DNA of 64,000 nucleotides from Lysobacteraceae bacterium (GTDB lineage: Bacteria > Pseudomonadota > Gammaproteobacteria > Nitrococcales > AK92), in assembly GCA_012523465.1 (NCBI GenBank), contig JAAYIK010000013.1:1-64000 (forward strand). Reading direction: 5' to 3'. This document shows, piece after piece, positions 16,985 to 25,922 of this stretch. The notes beneath the pieces are model-generated. The model was not told the origin of the DNA. It saw only the letters and a program-made list of their open reading frames with translations, and did no database searches. The position numbers were made by a program, and so were the translations under genes. Position 1 is the first letter of the stretch; every line of letters begins with the position of its first letter.

Positions 16985-19900
16985 ATGAACGATCGATTGC
17001 AGCCAACATCCCTGGATTCCCTGCGTTTTGCCATCGAGCAGGCCTATGGGCCCGATCGGCCCGGCCTGCGGCGGCGCCTGAGCGCCCTCAAGCGGCGTCG
17101 GCGCCTCGGCCAGCCTTACGACCGTGGACTGGCGGCGCTGGCTCAGGCGGTGGCGGCCTCTGCCGCCTTGGTCGCCAGCCGGCGAGAGGGTCTGCCGTGC
17201 CCCGACTATCCGCCCGAGCTGCCGGTGGTGCAGCGTCGCGAGGAGCTGCTGGAGCTCATCGGCAAGCACCAGGTGGTTATCGTTTGTGGTGAAACCGGCT
17301 CCGGCAAGAGCACCCAGCTGCCCAAGCTCTGCCTCGAACTGGGGCGGGGCGTGCATGGCATGATCGCCCATACCCAGCCGCGTCGTATTGCCGCCAGGAC
17401 CTTGGCCGCCCGCATCAGCGAGGAGCTGGGCGACCAGGTCGGCGGCGCGGTCGGCTACAAGGTTCGCTTCAGCGATCAGGTCAGCCCACGCAGCTACATC
17501 AAGCTGCTCACCGATGGCATGCTGCTGGCCGAGATCCAGGGCGATCGGCTGCTGGAGGCTTATGACACCATCATCATCGACGAGGCGCATGAGCGCAGCC
17601 TCAACATCGATTTCCTGCTCGGCTACCTGAAACGGCTGCTGCCTCGGCGGCCGGATCTCAAGCTCATCGTCACCTCGGCCACCATCGACCCGGAACGCTT
17701 CTCGCGCCACTTCGACGATGCGCCCATCGTGGAGGTCTCCGGGCGCAGCTATCCGGTGGAGATCCGCTATCGGCCGCTGCTCGACGACGAGGCGGGCGAC
17801 GGGCGCGATCTGCAGCAGGCCATCGTCGAGGCGGTCGACGAGCTGGTCGCGGAGGGACCGGGTGACATCCTGGTCTTCCTCAGCGGCGAGCGGGAGATCC
17901 GCGAGACCGCCGACGCCTTGCGCAAGCACGGGCCCAAGGATGCCGACATCCTGCCGCTGTTTGCCCGTCTCAGCGCCCAAGAGCAGCAGCGGGTGTTCCA
18001 GCCGGGCGGCCGCCGCCGCATCGTCTTGGCGACCAACGTCGCCGAGACCTCGGTGACCGTGCCGGGAATTCGCTACGTCATCGACTCCGGGCTGGCGCGC
18101 ATCAGCCGCTACAGCTACCGCACCAAGGTGCAGCGCTTGCCCATCGAGCCTATCTCCCAGGCCAGCGCCAACCAGCGGGCCGGCCGCTGTGGCCGGCTGG
18201 GGCCGGGCATCTGCATCCGCCTCTACGCGGAGGAGGATTACCTGGCGCGGCCGGAATTCACCGAGCCGGAGATCCTGCGCACCAACCTCGCCGCCGTCAT
18301 TCTGCAGATGAAGGCCATGCGGCTGGGTGAGGTGGAGGATTTCCCCTTCATCGATCCGCCGGATCGCCGCTACATCAACGACGGCTACAAGCTGCTGCAT
18401 GAGCTCGGTGCGGTCGATGCCCAGCGTAACCTCACTGAGCTGGGGCGTAAGCTGGCGCGCCTGCCCATCGACCCGCGGCTGGGACGCATTCTGCTGCAGG
18501 CCGAGCGCGAGAGCTGCCTCAGCGAGGCGCTGGTGATCGCCGCCGTGCTGAGCATCCAGGATCCCCGGGAACGGCCGCTGGAGGCGCAGCAGGCGGCCGA
18601 CGAGGCGCAGGCCGAGTTCCGCGACAAGCGCTCCGATTTCCTGGGCTATCTCAAGCTCTGGCAGGCCTATCGGGAGCAGGCCCAGCGGCTGAGCGCGCGG
18701 CGGCTCCGGCAGTGGTGCCGCGAGCATTTCCTTTCCCCCGCGCGCATGCACGAATGGGGCGACATCCACCGGCAGCTGAAAGAGTTAACGGCGGAACTGG
18801 GGCTGCGCTGCAATCAGGAGCCGGCGGAATATCCCCAGCTGCATCGGGCCCTGCTGAGCGGCTTTCTCAGCAACATTGCCATGCGCGACGAAAACCACGA
18901 ATACATCGGCGCGCGCGGCATCAGGCTGTACCTGTTCCCCGGCTCGGGCCCATTCAAGTCGCCGCCCAAGTGGATCATGGCGGCGGAGCTGGTGGAAACC
19001 GCCCGGCTGTACGCTCGCGACGTGGCCGAGATTCGCCCCGAGTGGGTGGAGGCGCTGGCGCCGCATCTGGTCAATCGCCAGTACAGCGAACCGCACTGGG
19101 AGGCGCGGCGCGGCCAGGTGGGCGCCTATGAGACCGTCTCGCTGTACGGATTGGTGCTGATCGGCCGGCGCAAGGTCAATTACGGGCCCATCGACCCCGG
19201 GCTGTCGCGGGAGATTTTCATCCGCGAGGCCCTGGTAGGGCAGAAAATCCGTACTCGTGGCAAGTTCCTGGCCCACAACCGCCGGCTCATCGCCGAGGTG
19301 GAAGAGCTGGAGGCTAAGGTGCGGCGGCGTGACGTGCTGGTGGACGAAGAAGTCTTGTACGCCTTCTACGCCGCTCGCGTGCCGGAAGGCATTTACAGCA
19401 CGGCCAGCTTCGAGCGCTGGCGCGAGCAGGCCGAGCGCGAGCAACCCGGATTGCTCTACATGGAGCGCGACGATCTGATGCAGCGGGCGGCGGAGGAGGT
19501 CACGGCCGAGGCTTTTCCGGAGCAGCTGGAAGTGGCCGGCATGCTGCTGCCGCTGGAATACCGTTTTGATCCCGGCCACGCGCTCGACGGCGTGACGGTG
19601 GTGGTGCCGCTGGCGGCGCTCAATCAGCTGACGCCGGCCCTTTTCGACTGGCTGGTGCCCGGCCTGCGGCAGGAGAAGGCGGCGGCGCTGATCCGGGCTC
19701 TGCCCAAGGCGCTGCGCCGCCATTTCGTGCCGGCGCCGGATTTCGCTGCCGCCGTGCTGGAAGCTGCGAAGCCGGGCGAGGGCGCGCTGCAGGAAGCCCT
19801 GCGCCGCGAACTCAAGCGTATGACCGGGGTGGAGATACCCATTGACGCCTGGGACAAGGTGGAGCTGCCCAACCATCTGGTGATGCACTACCGGGTCGTC

Positions 19901-20872
19901 GACGAGAACGGACGCACCCTGGCGACGGGCAGCGATCTGGCCGCTCTCCAGCATGAGCTGAACGAGCGGGCCGCCGTCGCCCTCGACAGCATGCCGGCCA
20001 CGGGCTGGGAGCGCGCCGAGGTCCGCCGCTGGGATTTCGGCGCGCTGCCGGAAACTGTGGAGGTGCGGTCTCGCGGCGTGACCATCCGGGCCTATCCGGC
20101 GCTGATCGACCGCCGCGACCATGTGCAGCTAACTTTGCTGGACAATCCCGATGAGGCGCGGACGGCCACCCGCGCCGGAGTCCGCCGGTTGTTCCTGCTG
20201 GCGCTGCCGCAGCAGGTCAAGTACTTGCGCCGGAGCCTGCCGGGGCTGGAGCAGATGTGCCTGCAGTTCCGAGAGGTGGGCAGTTGCGATAGCCTGCGCG
20301 AAGATATCCTGTTTGCTGCCGTGGACCGCGCTTTCATGCCCGACGGGCGGCTGCCGCGCAGCCAGGAGGATTTCCAGCGGCGCCTGGAGGCGGGGCGGGC
20401 CGAGCTGGTCGAGATCGCCCAAAGGCTGAGCGCCGAGACCGGTGAGGTGCTGGCGTTATTCCACGAGATCCGCAAGCGCCTGCGCGGTCCCGTCGTCCTT
20501 GGCCAGGTCGAGAGCCTGCAGGACATCCGCGAGCAGCTGGCGCTGCTGATTTATCCTGGCTTTGTCAGCGCCACGCCGCCGGAGCGCTTTGCTGACCTGC
20601 CGCGCTATCTGCGGGCCATCCTGCGCCGCCTGGAGAAGCTGGAAGCCGATCCCAACCGCGACCGTGCGCTGTTGCGCGAACTGCGCCCGCACTGGGAACG
20701 TTGGCGCGAGCGGGCTGAGCAGCACCGGCAGAAGCACATTGATGATCCCCGCCTGACCGAATTCAGGTGGCTGCTGGAGGAGTACCGGGTTTCCTTGTTC
20801 GCCCAGGAGCTGCGCACGGCGGTGCCGGTCTCGGACAAGCGGCTGCGGCAGCTGTGGGCGCAGGTGGTCTGA
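16985..20872 (+). CDS. hrpA: ATP-dependent RNA helicase HrpA
   Basis: A 1295-residue DEAH-box helicase, close to the 1300 residues of Escherichia coli HrpA. Walker A GETGSGKST is at 102-110, DEAH at 199-202, the SAT motif in VTSATIDPERF, and QRAGRCGRLGPG is motif VI. After the helicase core come HA2 and OB-fold regions and a long C-terminal DUF3418-type part (roughly 700-1290) that is specific to HrpA. HrpA is implicated in mRNA processing and in clearing stalled ribosomes. The long antisense ORFs within this gene are shadows of high GC content. Confidence 0.95.
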   Translation: MNDRLQPTSLDSLRFAIEQAYGPDRPGLRRRLSALKRRRRLGQPYDRGLAALAQAVAASAALVASRREGLPCPDYPPELPVVQRREELLELIGKHQVVIVCGETGSGKSTQLPKLCLELGRGVHGMIAHTQPRRIAARTLAARISEELGDQVGGAVGYKVRFSDQVSPRSYIKLLTDGMLLAEIQGDRLLEAYDTIIIDEAHERSLNIDFLLGYLKRLLPRRPDLKLIVTSATIDPERFSRHFDDAPIVEVSGRSYPVEIRYRPLLDDEAGDGRDLQQAIVEAVDELVAEGPGDILVFLSGEREIRETADALRKHGPKDADILPLFARLSAQEQQRVFQPGGRRRIVLATNVAETSVTVPGIRYVIDSGLARISRYSYRTKVQRLPIEPISQASANQRAGRCGRLGPGICIRLYAEEDYLARPEFTEPEILRTNLAAVILQMKAMRLGEVEDFPFIDPPDRRYINDGYKLLHELGAVDAQRNLTELGRKLARLPIDPRLGRILLQAERESCLSEALVIAAVLSIQDPRERPLEAQQAADEAQAEFRDKRSDFLGYLKLWQAYREQAQRLSARRLRQWCREHFLSPARMHEWGDIHRQLKELTAELGLRCNQEPAEYPQLHRALLSGFLSNIAMRDENHEYIGARGIRLYLFPGSGPFKSPPKWIMAAELVETARLYARDVAEIRPEWVEALAPHLVNRQYSEPHWEARRGQVGAYETVSLYGLVLIGRRKVNYGPIDPGLSREIFIREALVGQKIRTRGKFLAHNRRLIAEVEELEAKVRRRDVLVDEEVLYAFYAARVPEGIYSTASFERWREQAEREQPGLLYMERDDLMQRAAEEVTAEAFPEQLEVAGMLLPLEYRFDPGHALDGVTVVVPLAALNQLTPALFDWLVPGLRQEKAAALIRALPKALRRHFVPAPDFAAAVLEAAKPGEGALQEALRRELKRMTGVEIPIDAWDKVELPNHLVMHYRVVDENGRTLATGSDLAALQHELNERAAVALDSMPATGWERAEVRRWDFGALPETVEVRSRGVTIRAYPALIDRRDHVQLTLLDNPDEARTATRAGVRRLFLLALPQQVKYLRRSLPGLEQMCLQFREVGSCDSLREDILFAAVDRAFMPDGRLPRSQEDFQRRLEAGRAELVEIAQRLSAETGEVLALFHEIRKRLRGPVVLGQVESLQDIREQLALLIYPGFVSATPPERFADLPRYLRAILRRLEKLEADPNRDRALLRELRPHWERWRERAEQHRQKHIDDPRLTEFRWLLEEYRVSLFAQELRTAVPVSDKRLRQLWAQVV

Positions 20873-21014
20873 TGACCGGAACAGCCAGCGCCGGTCCGGC
20901 GGCATGGTGGCGATTGCGGCTTTTGTCGGCCGCATCCCCAAAGGCGCACTTTCTGTAGTACCATGCGCGCCTCTTGAGAGGTATTGGGTTAGCTGAGCGA
21001 CGATCGGAAGGCCT

Positions 21015-22110
21015 ATGGAAATCACTGGACTCAATCACCGCATCGAAGATCTCCGGGAACGCTACGAAGCGATACGGAGGTATCTTTGACTACGATGAGA
21101 ACAAGGCCCGGCTGGAAGAGGTCAACCGGGAGCTAGAGCAGCCCAACGTCTGGGACGACCCCGAGCGGGCCCAGGCGCTCGGCAGCGAGCGTGCCAGGCT
21201 GGAGGATCTGGTGGAGGCGCTCGACGAGCTGGGCGCCGGCCTGGCAGCCGCCGCCGAGCTGTTAGAGCTGGCGCGGGATGAAGGCGACGAGGAGACCATG
21301 GCGGCGGTCGCTGCCGACCTGGACAGCCTCGAGCGCGAGCTCGAGCAGCTGGAGTTCCGACGCATGTTCTCCGGCGAGGCCGATGCTAACAATGCCTTCC
21401 TCGACATCCAGGCCGGCCAGGGCGGCACCGAGGCGCAGGACTGGGCCAACATGCTGCTGCGCATGTACCTGCGCTGGGGCGAGCACCGCGGCTTCAAGAC
21501 CGAGATCGTCGAGATCTCGCCGGGCGAGGTCGCCGGAATCAAGAGCGCTACGGTGCGCTTCGAAGGCCCGTATGCCTACGGCTGGTTGCGCACCGAGTCC
21601 GGCGTGCACCGGCTGGTGCGTAAGTCGCCGTTCGATTCCGGCAACCGGCGCCATACCTCGTTCGCGGCCGTGTTCGTGTCGCCGGAGATCGACGACAACA
21701 TCGAAATCGAGATCAACCCGGCCGATCTCAAGATCGACGTCTACCGCGCATCGGGCGCCGGTGGCCAACACGTCAACCGTACCGAATCGGCGGTGCGCAT
21801 CACCCACCTGCCGACCGGCATCGTGGTGGCCTGCCAGAGCGACCGTTCCCAGCACAAGAACCGCAGCAGCGCGATGAAGCAGCTCAAGGCCAAGCTCTAC
21901 GAGCTGGAGTTGCAGAAGCGGCGTGCTGAGCAGCAAAAGCTTGAGGAAAGCAAGGCCGACATCGGTTGGGGCAACCAGATCCGCTCCTATGTGCTCGATC
22001 AGTCGCGCATCAAGGATCTGCGTACCGGGGTCGAGGTGGGCAACACTCAGGCCGTGCTGGACGGCGACCTGGATCAGTTCATCGAGGCTAGCCTGAAGGC
22101 CGGCCTGTAG
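21015..22110 (+). CDS. prfB: Peptide chain release factor 2, with programmed +1 frameshift
   Basis: RF2 reads UAA and UGA stop codons. The gene is in two frames: ATG at 21015 to codon 24 (CTT, 21084-21086), an in-frame TGA at 21087-21089, then a +1 shift continuing from GAC at 21088 to 22110. The joined product is 364 residues, the normal RF2 length. The SPF tripeptide (VRKSPFDSG) for stop-codon recognition and the GGQ motif (SGAGGQHVN) for peptide release are present. The shift makes RF2 regulate its own synthesis: scarce RF2 leaves the ribosome paused at TGA and favours shifting. Followed 12 bp later by lysS, as in many gammaproteobacteria. Confidence 0.96.
21076..21090 (+). promoter_or_regulatory. 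prfB programmed frameshift site
   Basis: GGAGG (21076-21080) acts as an internal Shine-Dalgarno-like element 3 nt ahead of the CTT slippery codon, which is followed by TGA and then C: GGAGGTATCTTTGAC. This matches the conserved RF2 recoding element of E. coli, with the TGA-C context that terminates poorly. Confidence 0.95.
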
Positions 22111-22122
22111 AGTGAAGCGAGC

Positions 22123-23631
22123 ATGACGGACGAACAGCAGCAACAGCAGCTAGACGAAAACAAGCTGATCGCACAACGGCGCGAGAAGCTCGCCCGCCTG
22201 AGGGAGAGCGGCAATGCCTTTCCCAACGATTTCCGCCGCAATGCGCTGGCCGGCGAGCTGCAGCGGCGCTATGCCGACGTCAGCGCCGAGCAGCTGGAGG
22301 CCGAGGCCGTGCGGGTCGCCGTGGCCGGCCGCATGATGGCTAAGCGGGTGATGGGCAAGGCCAGCTTCACCCACATCCAGGACATGTCGGGTCGCATCCA
22401 GCTCTACCTGCGCAGCGCCGATCTGCCGGAGGGCGTGTACGACGACTTCAAGTCCTGGGACATCGGCGACATCGTCGGCGCCGAAGGGATTCTGATGCGC
22501 ACCAAGACCGGCGAACTGTCGGTCAAGGTGGAGCGGTTGCGCTTGCTGACCAAGTCGCTGCGGCCGCTGCCGGAGAAGTGGCACGGGATCGCCGACCAGG
22601 AGCTGCGCTACCGGCAGCGCTACGTCGATCTCATCGTCACCGAGGAGTCCCGGCGCACCTTCATCCAGCGCAGCAGGATCATCCAGTACATCCGTGATTT
22701 TCTTAACGAAAGAGGTTTTCTCGAAGTCGAGACGCCGATGATGCAGCCCATCCCGGGCGGGGCAACAGCGCGGCCTTTCGTCACCCACCATAATGCTCTG
22801 GATATGAAGCTGTACCTGCGGGTAGCGCCCGAGCTCTACCTCAAGCGCCTAGTGGTGGGCGGCTTCGAGAAGGTCTACGAAATCAACCGCAATTTCCGCA
22901 ACGAGGGCGTGTCCACTCGGCATAACCCTGAGTTCACCATGCTGGAGTTCTACCAGGCCTATGCCGACCATCACATGCTGATGGACCTCACCGAGGAGCT
23001 GCTGCGCGGCCTGGCGGTGGACATCGTCGGCAGCGAGCGGATCACCTACCAGGGCGAGACCTTCGACTTCGGCAAGCCATTCCAGCGGGTGAGCCTGTTC
23101 GACGCCATCCTGCAGTGCAACCCGGACATTGGCCGTGAGGACCTGAGCAGCCTGGAGGCGGCCCGCAAGCTCTGTCAGCGGCTGGAAATCCCCTTCAAGG
23201 ACGGCGACGGCCTCGGCAAGCTGCAGCTGGAAGTATTCGAGAAGACCACCGAGCATAAGCTGCGCGAGCCGACCTTCGTCATCGACTATCCCAAGGAGGT
23301 TTCGCCGCTGGCGCGCTCCAAGGACAGCGATCCTTTCCTCACCGATCGCTTCGAGCTGATCGTCGGTGGGCGCGAGATCGCCAACGGCTTCTCCGAGCTC
23401 AACGACCCGGAGGAGCAGGCTGAACGCTTCCGTCAGCAAGCGGCCGAGAAGGCGGCCGGCGACGAGGAGGCGATGTACTACGATGCCGATTACATCCGGG
23501 CCCTGGAGTACGGTCTGCCGCCTACCGCCGGCGAGGGCATCGGCATCGACCGGCTGGTGATGCTGCTGACCGACTCGCCCTCCATTCGCGACGTGCTGCT
23601 GTTCCCCGCCATGCGGCCCGAGAGCAAGTAG
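22123..23631 (+). CDS. lysS: Lysyl-tRNA synthetase, class II
   Basis: A 502-residue enzyme charging tRNA-Lys. The N-terminal OB-fold anticodon-binding domain (about 60-150) includes [14 protein letters not shown]; motif 1 is in [15 protein letters not shown], motif 2 in [17 protein letters not shown], and motif 3 in [20 protein letters not shown]. The start lies 12 bp after the prfB stop, an arrangement conserved in enteric and related bacteria, so both are probably on one transcript. It ends at a strong bidirectional terminator. Confidence 0.96.
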   Translation: MTDEQQQQQLDENKLIAQRREKLARLRESGNAFPNDFRRNALAGELQRRYADVSAEQLEAEAVRVAVAGRMMAKRVMGKASFTHIQDMSGRIQLYLRSADLPEGVYDDFKSWDIGDIVGAEGILMRTKTGELSVKVERLRLLTKSLRPLPEKWHGIADQELRYRQRYVDLIVTEESRRTFIQRSRIIQYIRDFLNERGFLEVETPMMQPIPGGATARPFVTHHNALDMKLYLRVAPELYLKRLVVGGFEKVYEINRNFRNEGVSTRHNPEFTMLEFYQAYADHHMLMDLTEELLRGLAVDIVGSERITYQGETFDFGKPFQRVSLFDAILQCNPDIGREDLSSLEAARKLCQRLEIPFKDGDGLGKLQLEVFEKTTEHKLREPTFVIDYPKEVSPLARSKDSDPFLTDRFELIVGGREIANGFSELNDPEEQAERFRQQAAEKAAGDEEAMYYDADYIRALEYGLPPTAGEGIGIDRLVMLLTDSPSIRDVLLFPAMRPESK

Positions 23632-23655
23632 CCAGCGGCCATCTTGAGGAGAAAA

Positions 23656-23689
23656 AGAAAAGCCTCTGCTCGGGGGCAGAGGCTTTTCT
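23656..23689. terminator. Bidirectional Rho-independent terminator between lysS and ygfZ
   Basis: A 14-bp perfect stem (23656-23669 with 23676-23689) and 6-nt loop. The A-rich left flank and the T-rich right arm give U-runs on both strands, so it can end lysS on the plus strand and ygfZ on the minus strand. Confidence 0.9.
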
Positions 23690-23691
23690 GA

Positions 23692-24720
23692 TTACTCTGC
23701 CTGCGGCTCGGGCAGGTAGGGCGGGGCCTCGGCCGTTGCCGCGTGGCCGTCGACCAGCAGTCGTTCGCCAGCCTGGCGGACCTGCAGCACCGCCAGCGCT
23801 TCCGTGCCGCCGTCGGGGCCGGGCGCCGCCATCACCAGCTCGCCAGCAAGGCTGCCGTCGACGGTGCGCACGTCGGTCCCCGGCGCCGGCAGCGCCGCGC
23901 TTTCCAGCGTCAGCCGGTACATGCGGCGGTTGACGTTGCCGCGGTAGTGCAGCCGGGCGACGATTTCCTGCCCCGGATAGCAGCCCTTGCTGAAGCTGAT
24001 GCCGTTCAGCAGATCCAGGTTGGCCGCCTGCGGGATGAACTTCTCGACTGCGCCGGGCAGCACCTCGGGCACGCCGGCGCGGATCTTCAGCAGGCGCCAG
24101 GCCTGTTCGCCGACCCGCTCCAGTCCGTCTAGGGCTGACCACAGCCGGCCTATGCGTTGCTGCGGGGCGACGATCAGCCCGCGCGGCGTCGCTCCCGGCA
24201 GGCGCAACACTAGGGCATCCTCGTGGCTGGTGCCCTCATCGACCTGCTCCGGCAGGCTCAGGCCGAGCGTGGCAAGTCTGGCGGCGACGTTGGGCCCGCT
24301 GATGCCCATTGCCGCCCACTGATCGCCGAGATCGGTAAACGTGACTTTGGAGCGTAACACGTAGAGGCGCAGCCGCTTGAGCGTCGACTCCACCAGTCCT
24401 GCCGGGAACAGCAGCAGCAAGCTGTCGGCTCGGCGCACCACGCGGAACAGCGCCAGCATGCGTCCCTTGGGGTTGCAGTAGGCCGCCAGGCAGCTGCCAT
24501 GCTCGGGCAGGGCGCGGATGTCGTTACTCAGCTGGCTGTGGAGGAATTCGGTGGCGTCGGCGCCGCTGACCTCGACGATCGCCAAGGAAGGCAGGGGAGC
24601 GATGATGTCGCTGGCCAGCGCTTGGCGGGCTTCGGCGACCGGTTCGGTAAAGGCGGTCAGTTCGTTGTCCTGCCAGCGGGCGCTTGCGCCCTGCAGCAGC
24701 TGTTGCCATGGTACAGGCAT
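23692..24720 (-). CDS. ygfZ: Folate-binding protein YgfZ
   Basis: A 342-residue protein of the YgfZ/GcvT family (mitochondrial IBA57 relatives), which works with tetrahydrofolate in maturation or repair of iron-sulfur proteins such as MiaB. The diagnostic KGCYPGQE motif with its conserved cysteine is present, followed by IVARLHYRGNVNRRMYRL. The ATG at 24720 is chosen because GGGAGGA lies just upstream; a longer form to 24789 would run over the start of the divergent gene. Proximity to the iron-sulfur and flavin enzyme succinate dehydrogenase fits its role. Divergent from the SDHAF4-like gene with a 54-bp gap. Confidence 0.9.
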   Translation of the reverse strand: MPVPWQQLLQGASARWQDNELTAFTEPVAEARQALASDIIAPLPSLAIVEVSGADATEFLHSQLSNDIRALPEHGSCLAAYCNPKGRMLALFRVVRRADSLLLLFPAGLVESTLKRLRLYVLRSKVTFTDLGDQWAAMGISGPNVAARLATLGLSLPEQVDEGTSHEDALVLRLPGATPRGLIVAPQQRIGRLWSALDGLERVGEQAWRLLKIRAGVPEVLPGAVEKFIPQAANLDLLNGISFSKGCYPGQEIVARLHYRGNVNRRMYRLTLESAALPAPGTDVRTVDGSLAGELVMAAPGPDGGTEALAVLQVRQAGERLLVDGHAATAEAPPYLPEPQAE

Positions 24721-24774
24721 TCGGTGTCCTCCCTGTGCGATAATGATGCTCGAGAGAGCATGGAGAGAGAGTCG

Positions 24775-24942
24775 ATGGACGAGCAGCACAAGCCGATCGA
24801 AAATGAAACCGAAGTCAGCCGTTCAGATACTACCAAAGCCAAGCAGCAGCCTACGCTGCCCAAGGAAATAGGCGGTCGCGACGGTCCGGAGCCGACCCGC
24901 TTCGGCGACTGGGAGAAGGACGGCCGCTGTATCGACTTCTGA
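24775..24942 (+). CDS. SDHAF4-like small protein (DUF1674)
   Basis: A 55-residue protein, too short for many gene finders. Its C-terminal 19 residues (37-55, GPEPTRFGDWEKDGRCIDF) are the hallmark of DUF1674, the family of mitochondrial succinate dehydrogenase assembly factor 4, which binds flavinylated SdhA and helps it join SdhB. The N-terminal half is polar and probably disordered. The ATG at 24775 follows GGAGAGAG; an in-frame ATG at 24760 is possible. It lies 204 bp before sdhC, which supports the assignment by context. Confidence 0.85.
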   Translation: MDEQHKPIENETEVSRSDTTKAKQQPTLPKEIGGRDGPEPTRFGDWEKDGRCIDF

Positions 24943-24985
24943 GGCATTGACAATAACAATCGCGTCTGGCCGGCCGCCCGGAACG

Positions 24986-25046
24986 CTCTGGCGGACGCTT
25001 GCTTGCTGCGACGCAGCATGAGAGCGCGAGGACTCGCCCGCCAGAG
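24986..25046 (+). repeat. Long-range inverted repeat in the sdh leader
   Basis: CTCTGGCGG (24986-24994) pairs with CCGCCAGAG (25038-25046), enclosing a smaller GCTGC/GCAGC hairpin. It lies in the 204-bp gap before sdhC, which has no other gene. It could be a structured 5' leader or a late terminator of the SDHAF4-like gene. No T-tract follows. Confidence 0.35.
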
Positions 25047-25146
25047 TCGCCCGGCGCCGCGGCTGGCTGGACTGCTTGCACCTTGGGGCATGAGAGTTTA
25101 GTTTATCGCCCCGTCTAATCGGTCCCAGCGTGGAGCGCAGCAGAAA

Positions 25147-25542
25147 ATGCAGAGCGAAAACAGGCCGCTTTCTCCTCATTTGCAGATCTACAAGCCGCAA
25201 TGGACTTGGGTTCCATCCATCCTGTACCGCATTAGCGGAGGCGCGCTGGCTGTCGGCAGCCTGCTGCTGGTGTACTGGCTGATCGCGCTTGCCAGCGGGC
25301 CGGACGCCTTCGCCACTGCCCAGGGGCTGCTTGGCAGCCTGATCGGCCGCATCATTCTGTTCGGTTTGACCCTCGCCCTTTGCTATCACCTGCTTGGTGG
25401 CATCCGCCATCTGTTCTGGGATGCCGGACTGGGCTTCCACGTTCCCACGGCCGAGCGCTGGGCCAAGCTGACCGTGGCCGGCGCGATTGTCCTGGCCGTT
25501 CTGATCTGGATCGTCGCTTACGCAGTCAAGGGGGCAGCATGA
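25147..25542 (+). CDS. sdhC: Succinate dehydrogenase cytochrome b556 subunit SdhC
   Basis: A 131-residue membrane anchor with three hydrophobic segments. The N-terminal RPLSPHLQIYKPQ and SILYRISGG are characteristic; S24 and R28 match the quinone-site pair of E. coli SdhC, and H81 in the YHLLGGIRH segment is the expected haem b ligand. With SdhD it anchors SdhAB to the inner membrane and reduces ubiquinone. First gene of sdhCDAB; its stop overlaps the sdhD start (ATGA). Confidence 0.93.
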   Translation: MQSENRPLSPHLQIYKPQWTWVPSILYRISGGALAVGSLLLVYWLIALASGPDAFATAQGLLGSLIGRIILFGLTLALCYHLLGGIRHLFWDAGLGFHVPTAERWAKLTVAGAIVLAVLIWIVAYAVKGAA

Positions 25543-25919
25543 AATTCCGCTCACCACTCGTCCGCGCCAAGGGGCTGGGGGCCGCCAAATCAGGCGTCGA
25601 TCACTGGCTTGCGCAGCGCGTAGCGGCCGTTGCTCTGGTGCCGCTCGTCATCTGGTTCGTCATTGGCTTGATCGGCCAAGTGGGCGCCGATTACGAAAGC
25701 GTCAAGGCATGGGTGGGCCGGCCGGTCAACGCCGTGCTGCTGATCCTGCTGCTGGGAACGATGTTCCATCACGCGCAACTGGGCATGCAGGTGATCTACG
25801 AAGACTACATCCACACCAACTGGCTGAAGATCGCCAGCATCTATCTGACCAAGTTCGCCGCCTATCTCCTGGCCGTCGGCGCCAGTTTCGCGGTGCTGAA
25901 AGTTGCCTTGGGGGGCTAA
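25539..25919 (+). CDS. sdhD: Succinate dehydrogenase membrane anchor SdhD
   Basis: A 126-residue membrane protein with three hydrophobic segments. GVDHWLAQRVAAVALVP at the start and HHAQLGMQVIYEDYIH are typical of SdhD; the latter holds haem-proximal histidines and the quinone-site aspartate-tyrosine pair (DY). The ATG at 25539 overlaps the sdhC stop by 4 bp. It completes the haem b and ubiquinone site with SdhC. Confidence 0.92.
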   Translation: MKFRSPLVRAKGLGAAKSGVDHWLAQRVAAVALVPLVIWFVIGLIGQVGADYESVKAWVGRPVNAVLLILLLGTMFHHAQLGMQVIYEDYIHTNWLKIASIYLTKFAAYLLAVGASFAVLKVALGG

Positions 25920-25922
25920 ATA

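Noticed and set aside
16955..18769. 604-residue open frame on the minus strand opposite hrpA
   Set aside because: Shadow frame with no recognisable domain; hrpA motifs are complete on the plus strand.
24721..24789. Longer N-terminus for ygfZ
   Set aside because: It would overlap the start of the divergent SDHAF4-like gene, and the ATG at 24720 has a good ribosome binding site.
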